From NCBI GenBank assembly GCA_022449545.1, contig JAKUPN010000004.1:29834-93833 (forward strand): a stretch of DNA of 64,000 nt, read 5' to 3'. Source of the DNA: Alphaproteobacteria bacterium (GTDB taxonomy: Bacteria; Pseudomonadota; Alphaproteobacteria; UBA6615). The position numbers and the translations under genes were made by a program. Below are positions 18,691-28,260 of the stretch, piece after piece (the stretch's first letter is position 1; each line of letters starts with the position of its first letter). The notes under the pieces are model-generated. The model saw only the letters and a program-made list of their open reading frames with translations, was not told the DNA's origin and did not search any database.

Positions 18691-19029
18691 ATGGCAATAT
18701 TTATAGATATTCTAAGTTGGGCCTCAATAATTATTGGTGGAGTGTTTTGCATTATAGGTATGATTGGATTAATGCGGCTTCCAGATCTATTTACTCGTCT
18801 GCATGGTTCATCTGTTACAGATACTCTGGGAGCTGGGTTTTTAATATTTGGAATGGCACTCCAGTCTGGTCTATCCCTTACTACGGCAAAGCTTATAATT
18901 ATTTTTGGGTTGATATTGTTAACAAGCCCAGTGGCTACACATGCCCTTGCCCAGGCTGCATTACACGCTGGGATAAAGCCTAAGCTAACGGTAGATAAAA
19001 CTGGCGGTCATATCGCTGGGGAGGACTAG
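18691..19029 (+). CDS. mrpG: Mrp antiporter subunit G
   Basis: Subunit G (112 aa) with three hydrophobic helices. The segment IGLMRLPDLFTRLHGSSVTD is the standard MnhG motif, and the TSPVATHALAQAA segment at the end of helix three is also conserved. The last codons contain the GGGGAGG sequence that appears to be the ribosome site for the next gene, whose start is unusual. Confidence 0.9.
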   Translation: MAIFIDILSWASIIIGGVFCIIGMIGLMRLPDLFTRLHGSSVTDTLGAGFLIFGMALQSGLSLTTAKLIIIFGLILLTSPVATHALAQAALHAGIKPKLTVDKTGGHIAGED

Positions 19030-19031
19030 AA

Positions 19032-19595
19032 ATCGAACTTCTTACAGATACGGTATTATTACTATTAATGGTTGCTGCAGTTATTGGTGTAATAAGATCT
19101 AGAAACTTGTTTGTAGTGGTGATGCTGGGAGGAATTTATAGTTTTTTAATGGCGACCGTTATGGTTGCTCTTGATGCTGTTGATGTTGCCATGACTGAGG
19201 CAGCTGTAGGTGCGGGTATGTCAACAGTACTTCTATTAGCTGTTCTGGGGCTGGTAAAGACAAGAGAAGCTCCACTGCGACATAGTCCGTTTATACCATT
19301 ATTGGTCTGTTTTTTAACGGGAGCTGCGTTGATTTATGGAACGCTATCTCTTCCTCCATTTGGTAGACAAGACACTCCAACTAACCAGCATGTTGCTCCT
19401 TATTACATAAAGAACTCTGTTAAAGAAACTGGTTCACCGAATATTGTAACAGCCGTTCTGGCTAGTTACCGAGGCTATGACACACTTGGTGAGACAACAG
19501 TAATTTTTACCGGAGGTATTGGAGTCTTAATCTTGCTTTCAACCTCAAGACGTCGACGGTTAAAACAATCTAGTGATGAGGATTCTTCCACATGA
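19032..19595 (+). CDS. Mrp antiporter subunit B-like (DUF4040), probable ATC start
   Basis: Membrane subunit corresponding to the DUF4040/MbhD-like part of MrpA in fused systems. It contains FTEAAVGAG-like MTEAAVGAGMSTVLLL and a C-terminal region with YRGYDTLGETTVIFTGGIG, both family hallmarks. The first in-frame ATG is at 19068, inside helix one. Homologues normally begin (M)ELL-DTVLLLL. Exactly that sequence is encoded from an ATC codon at 19032, seven bases after a perfect GGGGAGG. No ATG, GTG or TTG is available upstream in frame before a stop in a sensible place. I therefore place the start at the ATC (187 aa). If wrong, the gene is 19068-19595. It overlaps the next gene by four bases. 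Confidence 0.75.
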   Translation: MELLTDTVLLLLMVAAVIGVIRSRNLFVVVMLGGIYSFLMATVMVALDAVDVAMTEAAVGAGMSTVLLLAVLGLVKTREAPLRHSPFIPLLVCFLTGAALIYGTLSLPPFGRQDTPTNQHVAPYYIKNSVKETGSPNIVTAVLASYRGYDTLGETTVIFTGGIGVLILLSTSRRRRLKQSSDEDSST

Positions 19596-20041
19596 TTAGA
19601 GATACGATTATTTTACGGGTTGTTATAAAACTTCTATTACCGGCAATACTTCTTTTCGCTTTATATGTTCAGTTTCACGGTGACTATGGACCGGGAGGTG
19701 GTTTTCAGGCCGGAGTTGCTGCAGCGGCTGCTATAATTCTTTATGGCTTAGTTTTTGGAGTATCGGCAGCAAGAAAAATAGTGCCTCAAAAGTTTCTCTT
19801 CTCTTTAATACCAATAGGCGTCTTGGTGTTCTCGGGAACCGGCATTGTAAGTTGGTTTTTTGGAGCTAACTATCTTGATTATTCACCTTTTGGGAGTGAT
19901 TCTAAATCGGGACAGCATCTGGGTATTCTGATTGTAGAGTTGGGAGTTTTTATAACCGTCTTTTCTACTATGTTGGCAATATTTTATTCTTTTGCTGGAA
20001 GATCAGAAATCCTTTCCCTTGATGGGGATACAGATAAATGA
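19592..20041 (+). CDS. mrpB: Mrp antiporter MnhB-domain subunit
   Basis: MnhB-type subunit (149 aa), four hydrophobic helices. The signature HGDYGPGGGFQAGVAAAA sits at about residues 29-46. In Bacillus this domain is either MrpB or the C-terminal end of MrpA; here it is a separate protein. The ATG overlaps the preceding stop by four bases and its own stop overlaps the start of mrpC by four bases, so translation of the operon is tightly coupled. Confidence 0.9.
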   Translation: MIRDTIILRVVIKLLLPAILLFALYVQFHGDYGPGGGFQAGVAAAAAIILYGLVFGVSAARKIVPQKFLFSLIPIGVLVFSGTGIVSWFFGANYLDYSPFGSDSKSGQHLGILIVELGVFITVFSTMLAIFYSFAGRSEILSLDGDTDK

Positions 20042-20391
20042 GCTTGATTCTGGCTTCAATAAATTATTGGGTCACTATCATTTTGATGATTGGAGGACTC
20101 TACATAGTAGTTGCACATGGAAACATGGTCAAAAAACTTGTTGGTTTAAGCATTTTTCAAACGTCCGTTTATCTTTTATTTTTATCACCAGGAAAAATTC
20201 TTGGTGGTACAGCTCCAATTATATCAGAAAAGTTTGAAGTCTATTCGAACCCTCTTCCTCACGTGTTAATTCTAACAGCTATTGTAGTGGGAGTTGCAAC
20301 CATAGCCTTAGGTATGGCTCTTGTGGTTCGTATTAACGAGGCTTACGGCACAATAGAAGATGATGAAGTCCATGAAATGGAGCAAGATTAA
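20038..20391 (+). CDS. mrpC: Mrp antiporter subunit C (NuoK-like)
   Basis: Three-helix subunit of 117 residues, homologous to NuoK of complex I. The pattern GLSIFQTSVYLLFLSPG and the later PLPHVLILTAIVVGVATIALGMAL are typical of MnhC. The C-terminal tail is acidic. It overlaps both neighbours (four bases before, one base after). Confidence 0.9.
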   Translation: MSLILASINYWVTIILMIGGLYIVVAHGNMVKKLVGLSIFQTSVYLLFLSPGKILGGTAPIISEKFEVYSNPLPHVLILTAIVVGVATIALGMALVVRINEAYGTIEDDEVHEMEQD

Positions 20392-21878
20392 TGGAGTTTT
20401 TGCAGGAGCAACTTCCAGCCCTGCAAGTCGTTCTGCCTTTAGTTGCAGCGAGTCTATGTGCTTTATTTCGATTTGGCTATTTATCTTGGTTAATTACTCT
20501 TTCTTCCAGCATTCTTTCTTTCTTGGTAGCTGTTTTTCTCTTACTTAGAGTACTTGAACAGGGAATAATTTCATACGAAATAGGAGGTTGGTCTCCTCCA
20601 TTTGGAATTGAATATAGAGTTGATTTAATCAATGCCTTTGTACTGTTAATTGTTTCTGGGGTAAGTGCTGTAATCGTTCCGTACACTCAGAAGAGTATTT
20701 CTGCAAGATTCGACAGCACTGAGCAATCTTGGTTTTATTGCATGTATCTTCTGGTGTTAACAGGTTTACTTGGGGTTACCATAACCGGAGATGCTTTCAA
20801 TATATTTGTTTTTCTGGAGATATCTTCTTTGGCAAGTTATGCGATGATTGCAATGGGGAGAGATCGACGCGGGTTAACAGCAGCCTATCAATATTTGATT
20901 ATGGGGACTATTGGAGCAACATTTATTGTTATCGGAATTGGTCTTCTTTGGGCAATGACTGGAACCCTAAATCTTTATGATTTAGCAGGCCGTTTACCTG
21001 AAATTAAAAATACTCGACCAGTCTTAGCAGCGCTCGCATTTTTAACGGTTGGAGTCTCTCTTAAACTAGCTTTGTTCCCATTACACCTCTGGTTACCTAA
21101 CGCATATGCTTATGGGCCAAGTGTTGCTAGCGCATTTCTTGCCGGTACTGCTACCAAAGTTGCAATTTATTTACTTTTACGTTTCTTTTTTACCATTTTT
21201 GGCGGTGCAACATTTTTTACCGAAACACCACTACCAGAAATATTAAAAATATTAGCATTACTAGCCATGTTTGCTGCTTCAATAGTAGCAATATTTCAAA
21301 GCAATATTAAGAGAATGTTAGCTTATTCAAGCGTAGCCCAAATAGGATTTATTGTCCTAGGCATAAGTTATGCTACGGAGACGAGTCTTACTGGTGCAAT
21401 GACCCATATGTTCAATCATGCTATTATGAAAGCGGGTTTGTTTTTACTGCTTGGAGCTATTATGTTTCGTCTTGGTTCAGTAAAGATAGAAGCGTTATCG
21501 GGTATTGGCCGAAAGATGCCACTTACAATGGCAGGGTTTGTTATATTAGGTTTAAGCTTAATAGGAGCACCAGGGACAGCAGGCTTCATAAGTAAATGGT
21601 ATTTAGGTTTAGGGGCATTAGAGCAAGGGGAATGGTGGATACTAGTCTTGATTGTGTCGGCGTCTTTATTAACTATGATTTATATAGGACGGGTAGTTGA
21701 GGTCGCTTATTTTAGAGAACCCACAGATGAGGTGGTTCAATTGAAAGAAGCACCGTCAGAAATGTTGTGGCCAGCTTATCTCTTAATAGCTGCGGCAATA
21801 TACTTTGGATTCGATACAAGTTTTTCTGCAGACTTAGCTAGGCAAGCGGCTGTTCTGCTGGTTAACGCTGTTTACTAG
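20391..21878 (+). CDS. mrpD: Mrp antiporter subunit D (NuoN/M-like), first copy
   Basis: Large proton/cation-translocating subunit (495 aa, about 14 helices) homologous to NuoL/M/N. Conserved features include the lysine in the KLALFPLHLWLPNAYAYGP stretch (about 225-243) and the helix with AYSSVAQIGFIVLG following the NIKRML loop. The histidine-containing MTHMFNHAIMKAGLFL also fits. It is the first of three such paralogues here and the most like canonical MrpD. It begins one base inside the mrpC stop. Confidence 0.88.
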   Translation: MEFLQEQLPALQVVLPLVAASLCALFRFGYLSWLITLSSSILSFLVAVFLLLRVLEQGIISYEIGGWSPPFGIEYRVDLINAFVLLIVSGVSAVIVPYTQKSISARFDSTEQSWFYCMYLLVLTGLLGVTITGDAFNIFVFLEISSLASYAMIAMGRDRRGLTAAYQYLIMGTIGATFIVIGIGLLWAMTGTLNLYDLAGRLPEIKNTRPVLAALAFLTVGVSLKLALFPLHLWLPNAYAYGPSVASAFLAGTATKVAIYLLLRFFFTIFGGATFFTETPLPEILKILALLAMFAASIVAIFQSNIKRMLAYSSVAQIGFIVLGISYATETSLTGAMTHMFNHAIMKAGLFLLLGAIMFRLGSVKIEALSGIGRKMPLTMAGFVILGLSLIGAPGTAGFISKWYLGLGALEQGEWWILVLIVSASLLTMIYIGRVVEVAYFREPTDEVVQLKEAPSEMLWPAYLLIAAAIYFGFDTSFSADLARQAAVLLVNAVY

Positions 21879-23354
21879 GTGTTAGCAGTGACTACGATCC
21901 AAGTTTTGATGTCTACTATAATGATCCCATTGATTGGGACATTTTTTATATTACTATTGAATAGATTCTCAAATTTTCGAGAAACTGTAACTCTTATTAC
22001 TTCAATTTTATTGTTTGCCGCAGTTTATAAAATCTTTATTTGTGTTATGGATGGTGATCGTTCTGAGTTGTTGATTTTCAGTATTACCACTGGACTTAAA
22101 TTTTCATTTCATGTTGAGCCACTTGGTGCTTTGTTTGCCCTAGTTGCCTCGTTCCTTTGGATCGTAAATTCGATTTATTCGATTGGGTATATGAGGGGTA
22201 ACAATGAACCTCGCCAAACTCAATTTTATGCGGCCTTTGCGATAGCTCTTTCAGCTACTATGGGAATAGCATTTAGCGCTAATTTATTCACTTTATTTGT
22301 CTTTTATGAGGTGCTTACTTTATCAACTTATCCCTTGGTTGCTCACCGCGCTGATCCAAATGCAAGAATTGGCGGCAGAATTTATTTAATATATCTTATA
22401 GGTGCATCAATTGTATTTTTTATCCCGGCACTTCTCTGGACACTTATTCTTGCCGGTAATCTAGATTTTAAGATGGGGGGAATCATATCAGATGTTGCGT
22501 CTCCTGGTACAACAGGAATTTTATTAGCTCTGTTTGTATTTGGAATCGGCAAGGCAGCACTGATGCCACTACATAGATGGTTGCCTTCTGCCATGGTTGC
22601 ACCAACTCCAGTAAGTGCCTTACTTCATGCGGTTGCTGTTGTTAAAGCAGGGGTGTTTACGATTCTTAAAGTAGTTATCTATGTGATAGGTTCCGACCAC
22701 TTATTAAAAACAGGGGCATCAGAATGGTTAATATATTTAGCCTCTTTTTCACTAATCGCTGCTTCGGTCATAGCTCTAACGAAAGATAACATTAAGGCTA
22801 GGCTAGCTTATTCCACTGTAAGTCAATTGTCCTATATAATACTCGCTGCAGCTATAGCAACACCGTTAGCTTTAATGGGTGCTGCAATGCATATAGTAAC
22901 GCACGCTTTTGGAAAGATTACGCTTTTCTTTGTTGCAGGGGCAATACATACATCTGCGCATAAAACGAGAGTAAGTGAACTTAATGGTATTGGCTTGTCG
23001 ATGCCTTTTACCATGTTAGCATTTTTTATTGGCGCCCTTTCAATTATTGGGCTACCACCACTTGTTGGTGTTTGGAGTAAGCTCTATATAGCTTTAGGAA
23101 GTATGGAGGGGGACAATAGTTGGGTGATAGCCGTTTTAATCATCAGCTCTCTTCTTAACGTTGCCTATTTAATGCCGATTGTAATCAAGGCGTTTTTTGC
23201 TAGTGCGCCTAAAACTGAAACTACAAACCCTATCTCTGAGGCTCCTTGGCTATGCGTTGTGCCATTGAGTTTGACAGCACTGATATGTTTAATTTTGTTT
23301 TTTCTTCCTGGTTACTTTGAATCTTATCTTACTGACTTTCTTGGTCCGAAATAA
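21879..23354 (+). CDS. NuoL/M/N-like antiporter subunit, second copy
   Basis: Second proton-conducting membrane subunit (491 aa). It shows GKAALMPLHRWLPSAMVAPTPVSALLHA, the NuoL/MrpA-type version of the translocation motif, and LAYSTVSQLSYIILAAA after the DNIKARL loop. The ALLHAVAVVKAG segment resembles NuoL/MrpA more than MrpD, so it may stand for the N-terminal half of a split MrpA. GTG directly follows the preceding stop; a second GTG lies nine bases on. Confidence 0.87.
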   Translation: MLAVTTIQVLMSTIMIPLIGTFFILLLNRFSNFRETVTLITSILLFAAVYKIFICVMDGDRSELLIFSITTGLKFSFHVEPLGALFALVASFLWIVNSIYSIGYMRGNNEPRQTQFYAAFAIALSATMGIAFSANLFTLFVFYEVLTLSTYPLVAHRADPNARIGGRIYLIYLIGASIVFFIPALLWTLILAGNLDFKMGGIISDVASPGTTGILLALFVFGIGKAALMPLHRWLPSAMVAPTPVSALLHAVAVVKAGVFTILKVVIYVIGSDHLLKTGASEWLIYLASFSLIAASVIALTKDNIKARLAYSTVSQLSYIILAAAIATPLALMGAAMHIVTHAFGKITLFFVAGAIHTSAHKTRVSELNGIGLSMPFTMLAFFIGALSIIGLPPLVGVWSKLYIALGSMEGDNSWVIAVLIISSLLNVAYLMPIVIKAFFASAPKTETTNPISEAPWLCVVPLSLTALICLILFFLPGYFESYLTDFLGPK

Positions 23355-23372
23355 AGAATGTGGGAGATAAAG

Positions 23373-23633
23373 ATGAATGACAAAAGCGGTAAATTAATTT
23401 CCGGCCTAAGAGGGCAAATATCTAACTTTATTAACTTCCAAAACATTTTTTATTTTTTTTGCCTACTATTGTTAGTGGTAGATTTTATTTTTATTACTCA
23501 TCATGAAACCTCCTTTGACTCTATACCTTTTTTCTATGCCGCCTTCGGTTTTTTCGGAAGTATTATTTTTGTGATTTTAGCTGTCAAAATACGTAAACTT
23601 ATATTAAGGGCGGAGGATTTTTTTGATGATTGA
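23373..23633 (+). CDS. small two-helix membrane protein of the mrp operon
   Basis: An 86-residue protein with two hydrophobic helices (roughly 25-45 and 55-77) and an acidic end (RAEDFFDD). It is not recognised as a standard Mrp subunit. The ATG at 23373 has GGGAG six bases before it; an in-frame ATG at 23358 has nothing comparable. It overlaps the next antiporter gene by eight bases. Its conserved-looking position between two NuoL-like genes suggests an accessory subunit. Confidence 0.7.
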   Translation: MNDKSGKLISGLRGQISNFINFQNIFYFFCLLLLVVDFIFITHHETSFDSIPFFYAAFGFFGSIIFVILAVKIRKLILRAEDFFDD

Positions 23634-25314
23634 GTTTCCGCCGGGACTCATATTAGTTTTTGGAGCTATTCTGGTTCCTATATTAAAAGGATATTTCCGC
23701 TTAGTTTGGACCTTAATTCTGCCGCTGTTTGCATTCCTTGTTATTTTGTCCCTGCCAAATGGCAACCTATTTACGTTGAACGTATTTGGTCAAGAGCTAC
23801 AGCTAATGCGTGTGGATCAGCTGTCTAGACTTTTTTCCTATGTCTTTCTATTGGCTTCGTTCATAGGAGGTGTTTATTCATTTCATCTTCGAGAGAGTAT
23901 ACAAGCATCTGCATCATTAATTTACGGTGGAGCCACTGTGGGCGCAGTGTTTTGTGGAGATTTAATCTCATTATTTGTTTTTTGGGAGATTACTGCCATT
24001 GCTTCAGTTTTTTTAATATTGGCTCGGAAGACGGATAGAGCTAGAGCTGCAGCAATTCGTTATCTAATAATCCAAATTGGCTCAGGTATGTTTTTATTTG
24101 CTGGATTAATTATAAGATGGCATCAAACCGGCTCCGTAGATTTTGGGCATATTGGCTTGGATACCCCCGGTGGTCTACTAATATTTTTAGCTTTTGGAAT
24201 CAAATGTGCATTTCCTCTACTTCATAGCTGGTTGGTTGATGCGTATCCGGAAGCTACCGTTACAGGAACGGTTATTTTATCAATTTTCACAACTAAGTTG
24301 GCAATATATGTCCTGGCTCGAGGTTTTGCTGGTACAGAAGAACTTATTTGGATAGGGGCAATTATGGCTGCTTTTCCTATCTTTTATGCTATTTTGGAAA
24401 ATGATTTACGTCGTGTTCTCTCATATAGTTTGATTAATCAGTTGGGTTTTATGGTTGTTGCAATTGGTGTTGGAACAGAAATGGCACTGAATGGTGCGGC
24501 AGCTCATGCATTTACGCACATTATATACAAAGCCCTTTTACTAATGTCTGTTGGTGCCCTTATGTATCGGACCGGTACCGCTTTAGGAAATCAGCTCGGG
24601 GGTTTATTTAAGTCCATGCCTCTTACAGCTGGGTTTTGTGTCATTGGAGCAGCTTCAATATCTGCGTTTCCTTTCTTCAGCGGTTTTATTAGCAAAGCGA
24701 TAATACTATCGGCTGTAGCCCATGAGGGATACTTTGTTGTTTGGTTAGTTTTACTTTTTGCGTCTGCCGGGGTGTTACATTATGTAGGAATTAAGATTCC
24801 CTATTTTGCTTTTTTTGCCAGTCAGTCGGAATTTAAAGTAAGTGAGGCACCAATAAATATGCTTATTGCAATGGCGTTGGCAGCTGCTTTCTGCATATTT
24901 ATTGGTTTATTTCCATCGGTACTATATAACTTGCTTCCTTACCCAATAAATTATATTCCATACACTACCTCTCACATACTATCACAATTTCTTCTGCTTT
25001 TATTTTCAGCGATCGCATTTATAATTCTATTGCGCAAAGGGATATATCCGAAGCAGCTAAACTCTACTCACCTAGATGTGGATTGGCTCTACAGAAAGCC
25101 GGGCAGGGATTTGATCAAGTATATCTACATAATGACTAGCAGTTTTTATAATCATCTAGGATCTAATTTGATAGATCGTTTTGAGAGATTTATATACCAA
25201 CTTTATCGTCATCATGGCCCACATGGCGTTTTAGCAAAAACCTGGCCTACAGGAAGCATGGTGTTGTGGGTGGCTGTTTTATTAGTAGCATACTTATTTT
25301 TTTATTTTATTTAG
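23626..25314 (+). CDS. NuoL/M/N-like antiporter subunit, third copy
   Basis: Third proton-conducting subunit, about 562 aa. The translocation motif reads KCAFPLLHSWLVDAYPEATVTGT and the discontinuous helix region LSYSLINQLGFMVVAIG follows NDLRRVL. HAFTHIIYKALLLMSVGAL is also present. A C-terminal extension of about 90 residues ends in a final helix (about 545-562). The ATG at 23626 follows GGAGGA at a good distance; an upstream TTG is less likely. It ends the operon, 60 bases before the Atm1 gene. Confidence 0.87.
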   Translation: MIEFPPGLILVFGAILVPILKGYFRLVWTLILPLFAFLVILSLPNGNLFTLNVFGQELQLMRVDQLSRLFSYVFLLASFIGGVYSFHLRESIQASASLIYGGATVGAVFCGDLISLFVFWEITAIASVFLILARKTDRARAAAIRYLIIQIGSGMFLFAGLIIRWHQTGSVDFGHIGLDTPGGLLIFLAFGIKCAFPLLHSWLVDAYPEATVTGTVILSIFTTKLAIYVLARGFAGTEELIWIGAIMAAFPIFYAILENDLRRVLSYSLINQLGFMVVAIGVGTEMALNGAAAHAFTHIIYKALLLMSVGALMYRTGTALGNQLGGLFKSMPLTAGFCVIGAASISAFPFFSGFISKAIILSAVAHEGYFVVWLVLLFASAGVLHYVGIKIPYFAFFASQSEFKVSEAPINMLIAMALAAAFCIFIGLFPSVLYNLLPYPINYIPYTTSHILSQFLLLLFSAIAFIILLRKGIYPKQLNSTHLDVDWLYRKPGRDLIKYIYIMTSSFYNHLGSNLIDRFERFIYQLYRHHGPHGVLAKTWPTGSMVLWVAVLLVAYLFFYFI

Positions 25315-25374
25315 TTTTTCTATAATTTTATTCAAACAATGTGACTTCGGTTATTACAGGCGTAGACACTACTC

Positions 25375-27216
25375 ATGGTTTCTGTAAATGATAAGTTTAG
25401 TGAGGGACAATCAAGTGCTGAATGGAGAGCTATAAAATCTCTTTTGCCTTATCTATGGCCTAAGGGTCAATTCGAAATGAGGGTCAGAGTTATCTTGGCC
25501 ATTATTCTTCTGGTTGCGGCAAAAGCCGCGACAGTTGCTGTTCCTGCAGTTTTTGGCTTAGCAGTAGATGTTATAGATAGGCCAGCTGATTATGGGCTTT
25601 TCTTACCTATATTATTGCTGGTTGGTTACGGTTTATTGCGCGTTGGACAGCAGGCCTTTGCTGAGTTACGAGACTTTGTTTTTGCTAAGGTTGGACAACG
25701 TGCGATTAGAAAAATTGCCTTATTAGTATTTCGGCACCTTCATGATTTGGCCCTTAGATTTCATTTAGACAGACAGACTGGTGGTCTGAGTAGGGTAATT
25801 GAGCGTGGCATTAAGGGTATTGATTTTTTATTACGATTTATGTTGTTCAACATACTGCCAACATTAATCGAGATCACGCTAGTTTGTGCAATATTATGGT
25901 CGATGTTCGGCTTTCTATTTAGCCTCATAACCTTTGTTTCAATTGTCATATACATATCATTTACGCTTGTGTTTACTGAGTGGAGACTTAAATTTCGTCG
26001 AGCTATGAACAAAAGTGATACAGAGGCAAACACAAAAGCAATTGATAGTTTACTTAATTTTGAGACAGTCAAATATTTTGGTAACGAAAAACACGAAGCG
26101 GATCGTTATGACTCTTCAATGCAACGATACGAATCAGCTGCCGTAAAAAGCTTAACCACTTTATCCCTTTTAAATGTGGGGCAGGGAGTCATAATTGCAT
26201 TAGGTTTAACAATATTGCTTCTAATCAGTGGTCAAAGAGTTATGCAAGGCACAATGACAGTTGGAGAGTTTACAGCCGTTAATTTGTATATGATGCAACT
26301 CTTCCAGCCTCTTAATTTTCTTGGTTTTGTATATAGGGAAATTCGTCAATCATTGGTAGACATGGAAAGTATGTTTAGCTTGTTAAAAGAGAGAAAGGAA
26401 ATACAAGATTCTAGAGGTGCAAGGCCTTTGTCAGTTAATGAAGGAATAGTAACCTTTACGAACGTATCGTTCTCTTACAACAGGTCGAGAACAATTTTAA
26501 ATGATATTAATTTTGAAGTTCCAGCAGGAAAGAAGGTGGCGATCGTTGGTGCTTCTGGAGCTGGAAAGTCTACTATCTCTAGATTATTGTTCAGGTTTTA
26601 TGATGTTGACGAAGGAAATATAAGTATAGATGGTCAGGATATTCGCGAAGTAACACAAGATAGCTTACGAGCAGCTATAGGAATTGTACCCCAAGACACT
26701 GTTCTTTTTAATGATACGGCTTATTATAATATTCACTATGGTCGTCCCACTTCGAGTCCTTCTGAGGTGGAAGCAGCTGCAAAGCTTGCGCAAATCCATG
26801 ATTTTCTAGTCAGTTTACCAAATGGATACAACACCCATGTGGGTGAGCGAGGACTTAAACTGTCAGGAGGAGAAAAGCAACGTATTGCTATTGCTCGTAC
26901 AATTTTAAAACAGCCTCGAGTTCTTTTATTTGATGAGGCTACTTCTGCGCTTGATACGCATACGGAGCAAGAAATACAAAAATCTTTAGATGAGGTTTCT
27001 AAAAATCATACCACTTTAGTAATTGCTCATAGGCTTTCCACTGTTGTTAATGCTGACGAAATATTATTACTAGAGGAAGGTCGAATTATAGAAAGAGGAA
27101 ACCATCAAGATTTACTAGAATTGAATCGTCAATATGCTAGTCTCTGGCGTCGTCAACAGGAAGCAGAAAGTAGAAAAAAAACTGATTTCAGAAGTGCAGA
27201 TATTGCAGGTTGGTAA
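25375..27216 (+). CDS. Atm1-type ABC exporter
   Basis: Half-size ABC exporter (613 aa) with a six-helix domain (about 35-330) and a C-terminal ATPase. Walker A is GASGAGKST (392-400), the signature LSGGEKQR follows, and Walker B is VLLFDEATSALD. LLNFETVKYFGNE (226-238) is the hallmark of the Atm1/HMT1 group. Mitochondrial and alphaproteobacterial Atm1 export glutathione-linked sulfur compounds or metals. A ribosome site is weak. The gene is convergent with thiY. Confidence 0.88.
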   Translation: MVSVNDKFSEGQSSAEWRAIKSLLPYLWPKGQFEMRVRVILAIILLVAAKAATVAVPAVFGLAVDVIDRPADYGLFLPILLLVGYGLLRVGQQAFAELRDFVFAKVGQRAIRKIALLVFRHLHDLALRFHLDRQTGGLSRVIERGIKGIDFLLRFMLFNILPTLIEITLVCAILWSMFGFLFSLITFVSIVIYISFTLVFTEWRLKFRRAMNKSDTEANTKAIDSLLNFETVKYFGNEKHEADRYDSSMQRYESAAVKSLTTLSLLNVGQGVIIALGLTILLLISGQRVMQGTMTVGEFTAVNLYMMQLFQPLNFLGFVYREIRQSLVDMESMFSLLKERKEIQDSRGARPLSVNEGIVTFTNVSFSYNRSRTILNDINFEVPAGKKVAIVGASGAGKSTISRLLFRFYDVDEGNISIDGQDIREVTQDSLRAAIGIVPQDTVLFNDTAYYNIHYGRPTSSPSEVEAAAKLAQIHDFLVSLPNGYNTHVGERGLKLSGGEKQRIAIARTILKQPRVLLFDEATSALDTHTEQEIQKSLDEVSKNHTTLVIAHRLSTVVNADEILLLEEGRIIERGNHQDLLELNRQYASLWRRQQEAESRKKTDFRSADIAGW

Positions 27217-27287
27217 TTTAATTCAGAGATAAATCAGGTCATATATTTTCTTATATATTTAGCTGACCATATAATAACTAGAGTCCT

Positions 27288-28238
27288 TTAATTTGTTATA
27301 TTCGTAATTTCTTTTGCGTAGCTATCTAATGGAGGAATCCTTTCAATAAGTTTTTGGTTTTTTAGAAAATTTGCAAATCTTTTATAACGATTTTTATCTA
27401 AAGCACCTGGACGTAATGCAAAGCGAGGTATTGTGTCCCTCCAGGCGCGCCGATTTAATTCGTTGTCTAATTCTTTTCGATCATTTATGAACAATTCCCA
27501 GGCCTTATCTGGATGATTAATTATATATTGTGTTCCAGCCTCTAATGAGGCAATAAAAGCAGGAATTCTTTTGTCAGATAGAAGTTTGTTATTTGTTACT
27601 AAAATCAGCTCATCGTAAGCAGGTATCCCCTCCTCTTCCAAGTAAAGTGCTCTACCTGGATGACCCTCTATATCCATTTGATTAAGTTCAAAGTTTCTGA
27701 ATGCACCAATAACAGCATCTACTTGACCACTCATAAGAGATGGAGAAAGAGAAAAGTTTACATTAATCAATTCGATATCGTTCAAGTTTAGCCCATGTTT
27801 AGCCAGCATTGCCCGAAGAAGAGCGTCTTCAAATCCACCAACTGAGAAACCTACTTTTCGCCCTTTCAAATCCGCAATCGACTTTATGCTGCTGCTTTTT
27901 AAAAAAACGATAGAGTTAAGAGGAGTTGCTACCAATGTACCTACTCTAGTCAATGGCAAGCCAGCATCTACCTGAAGATGAAGTTGGGGTTGATATGACA
28001 CTGCGATCTCTGCTCGTCCCGCAGCGACTAGTTTTGGTGGATCATTTGGGTCAGCAGGGGCTATGAATCTAACACCTAGACCACGCTTACGGAATTCCCC
28101 TCTTTCTTTTGCTATGAACAAGGGGCCGTGATCAGGATTTATAAACCAATCAAGGAGAACAGTAAGTTTTTCAGCTCTCGCAGCATTGTTTTCCGCAAGG
28201 AATAAAAAAAGGCATAAAACAGTTAATATTATCTTCAT
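27288..28238 (-). CDS. thiY: ThiY-like substrate-binding protein of pyrimidine-precursor ABC transporter
   Basis: Periplasmic binding protein of the NMT1/THI5-like family (316 aa). A signal peptide ends at about residue 22 (ARA before EKL). The family motif LDWFINPDHGPLFIAKE follows at once. ThiY binds formylaminopyrimidine, a thiamine breakdown product recycled to the HMP half of the vitamin. It is last in the order thiZ-thiX-thiY, and the TPP riboswitch upstream of thiZ supports the thiamine assignment over a nitrate or sulfonate carrier. Confidence 0.86.
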   Translation of the reverse strand: MKIILTVLCLFLFLAENNAARAEKLTVLLDWFINPDHGPLFIAKERGEFRKRGLGVRFIAPADPNDPPKLVAAGRAEIAVSYQPQLHLQVDAGLPLTRVGTLVATPLNSIVFLKSSSIKSIADLKGRKVGFSVGGFEDALLRAMLAKHGLNLNDIELINVNFSLSPSLMSGQVDAVIGAFRNFELNQMDIEGHPGRALYLEEEGIPAYDELILVTNNKLLSDKRIPAFIASLEAGTQYIINHPDKAWELFINDRKELDNELNRRAWRDTIPRFALRPGALDKNRYKRFANFLKNQKLIERIPPLDSYAKEITNITN

Positions 28239-28260
28239 AATTTTTATTTCCTGTATTTCT

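Noticed and set aside
27237..27268. Possible terminator between atm1 and thiY
   Set aside because: GGTCA/TGACC is only five pairs with a loop over 20 bases and no T-run.
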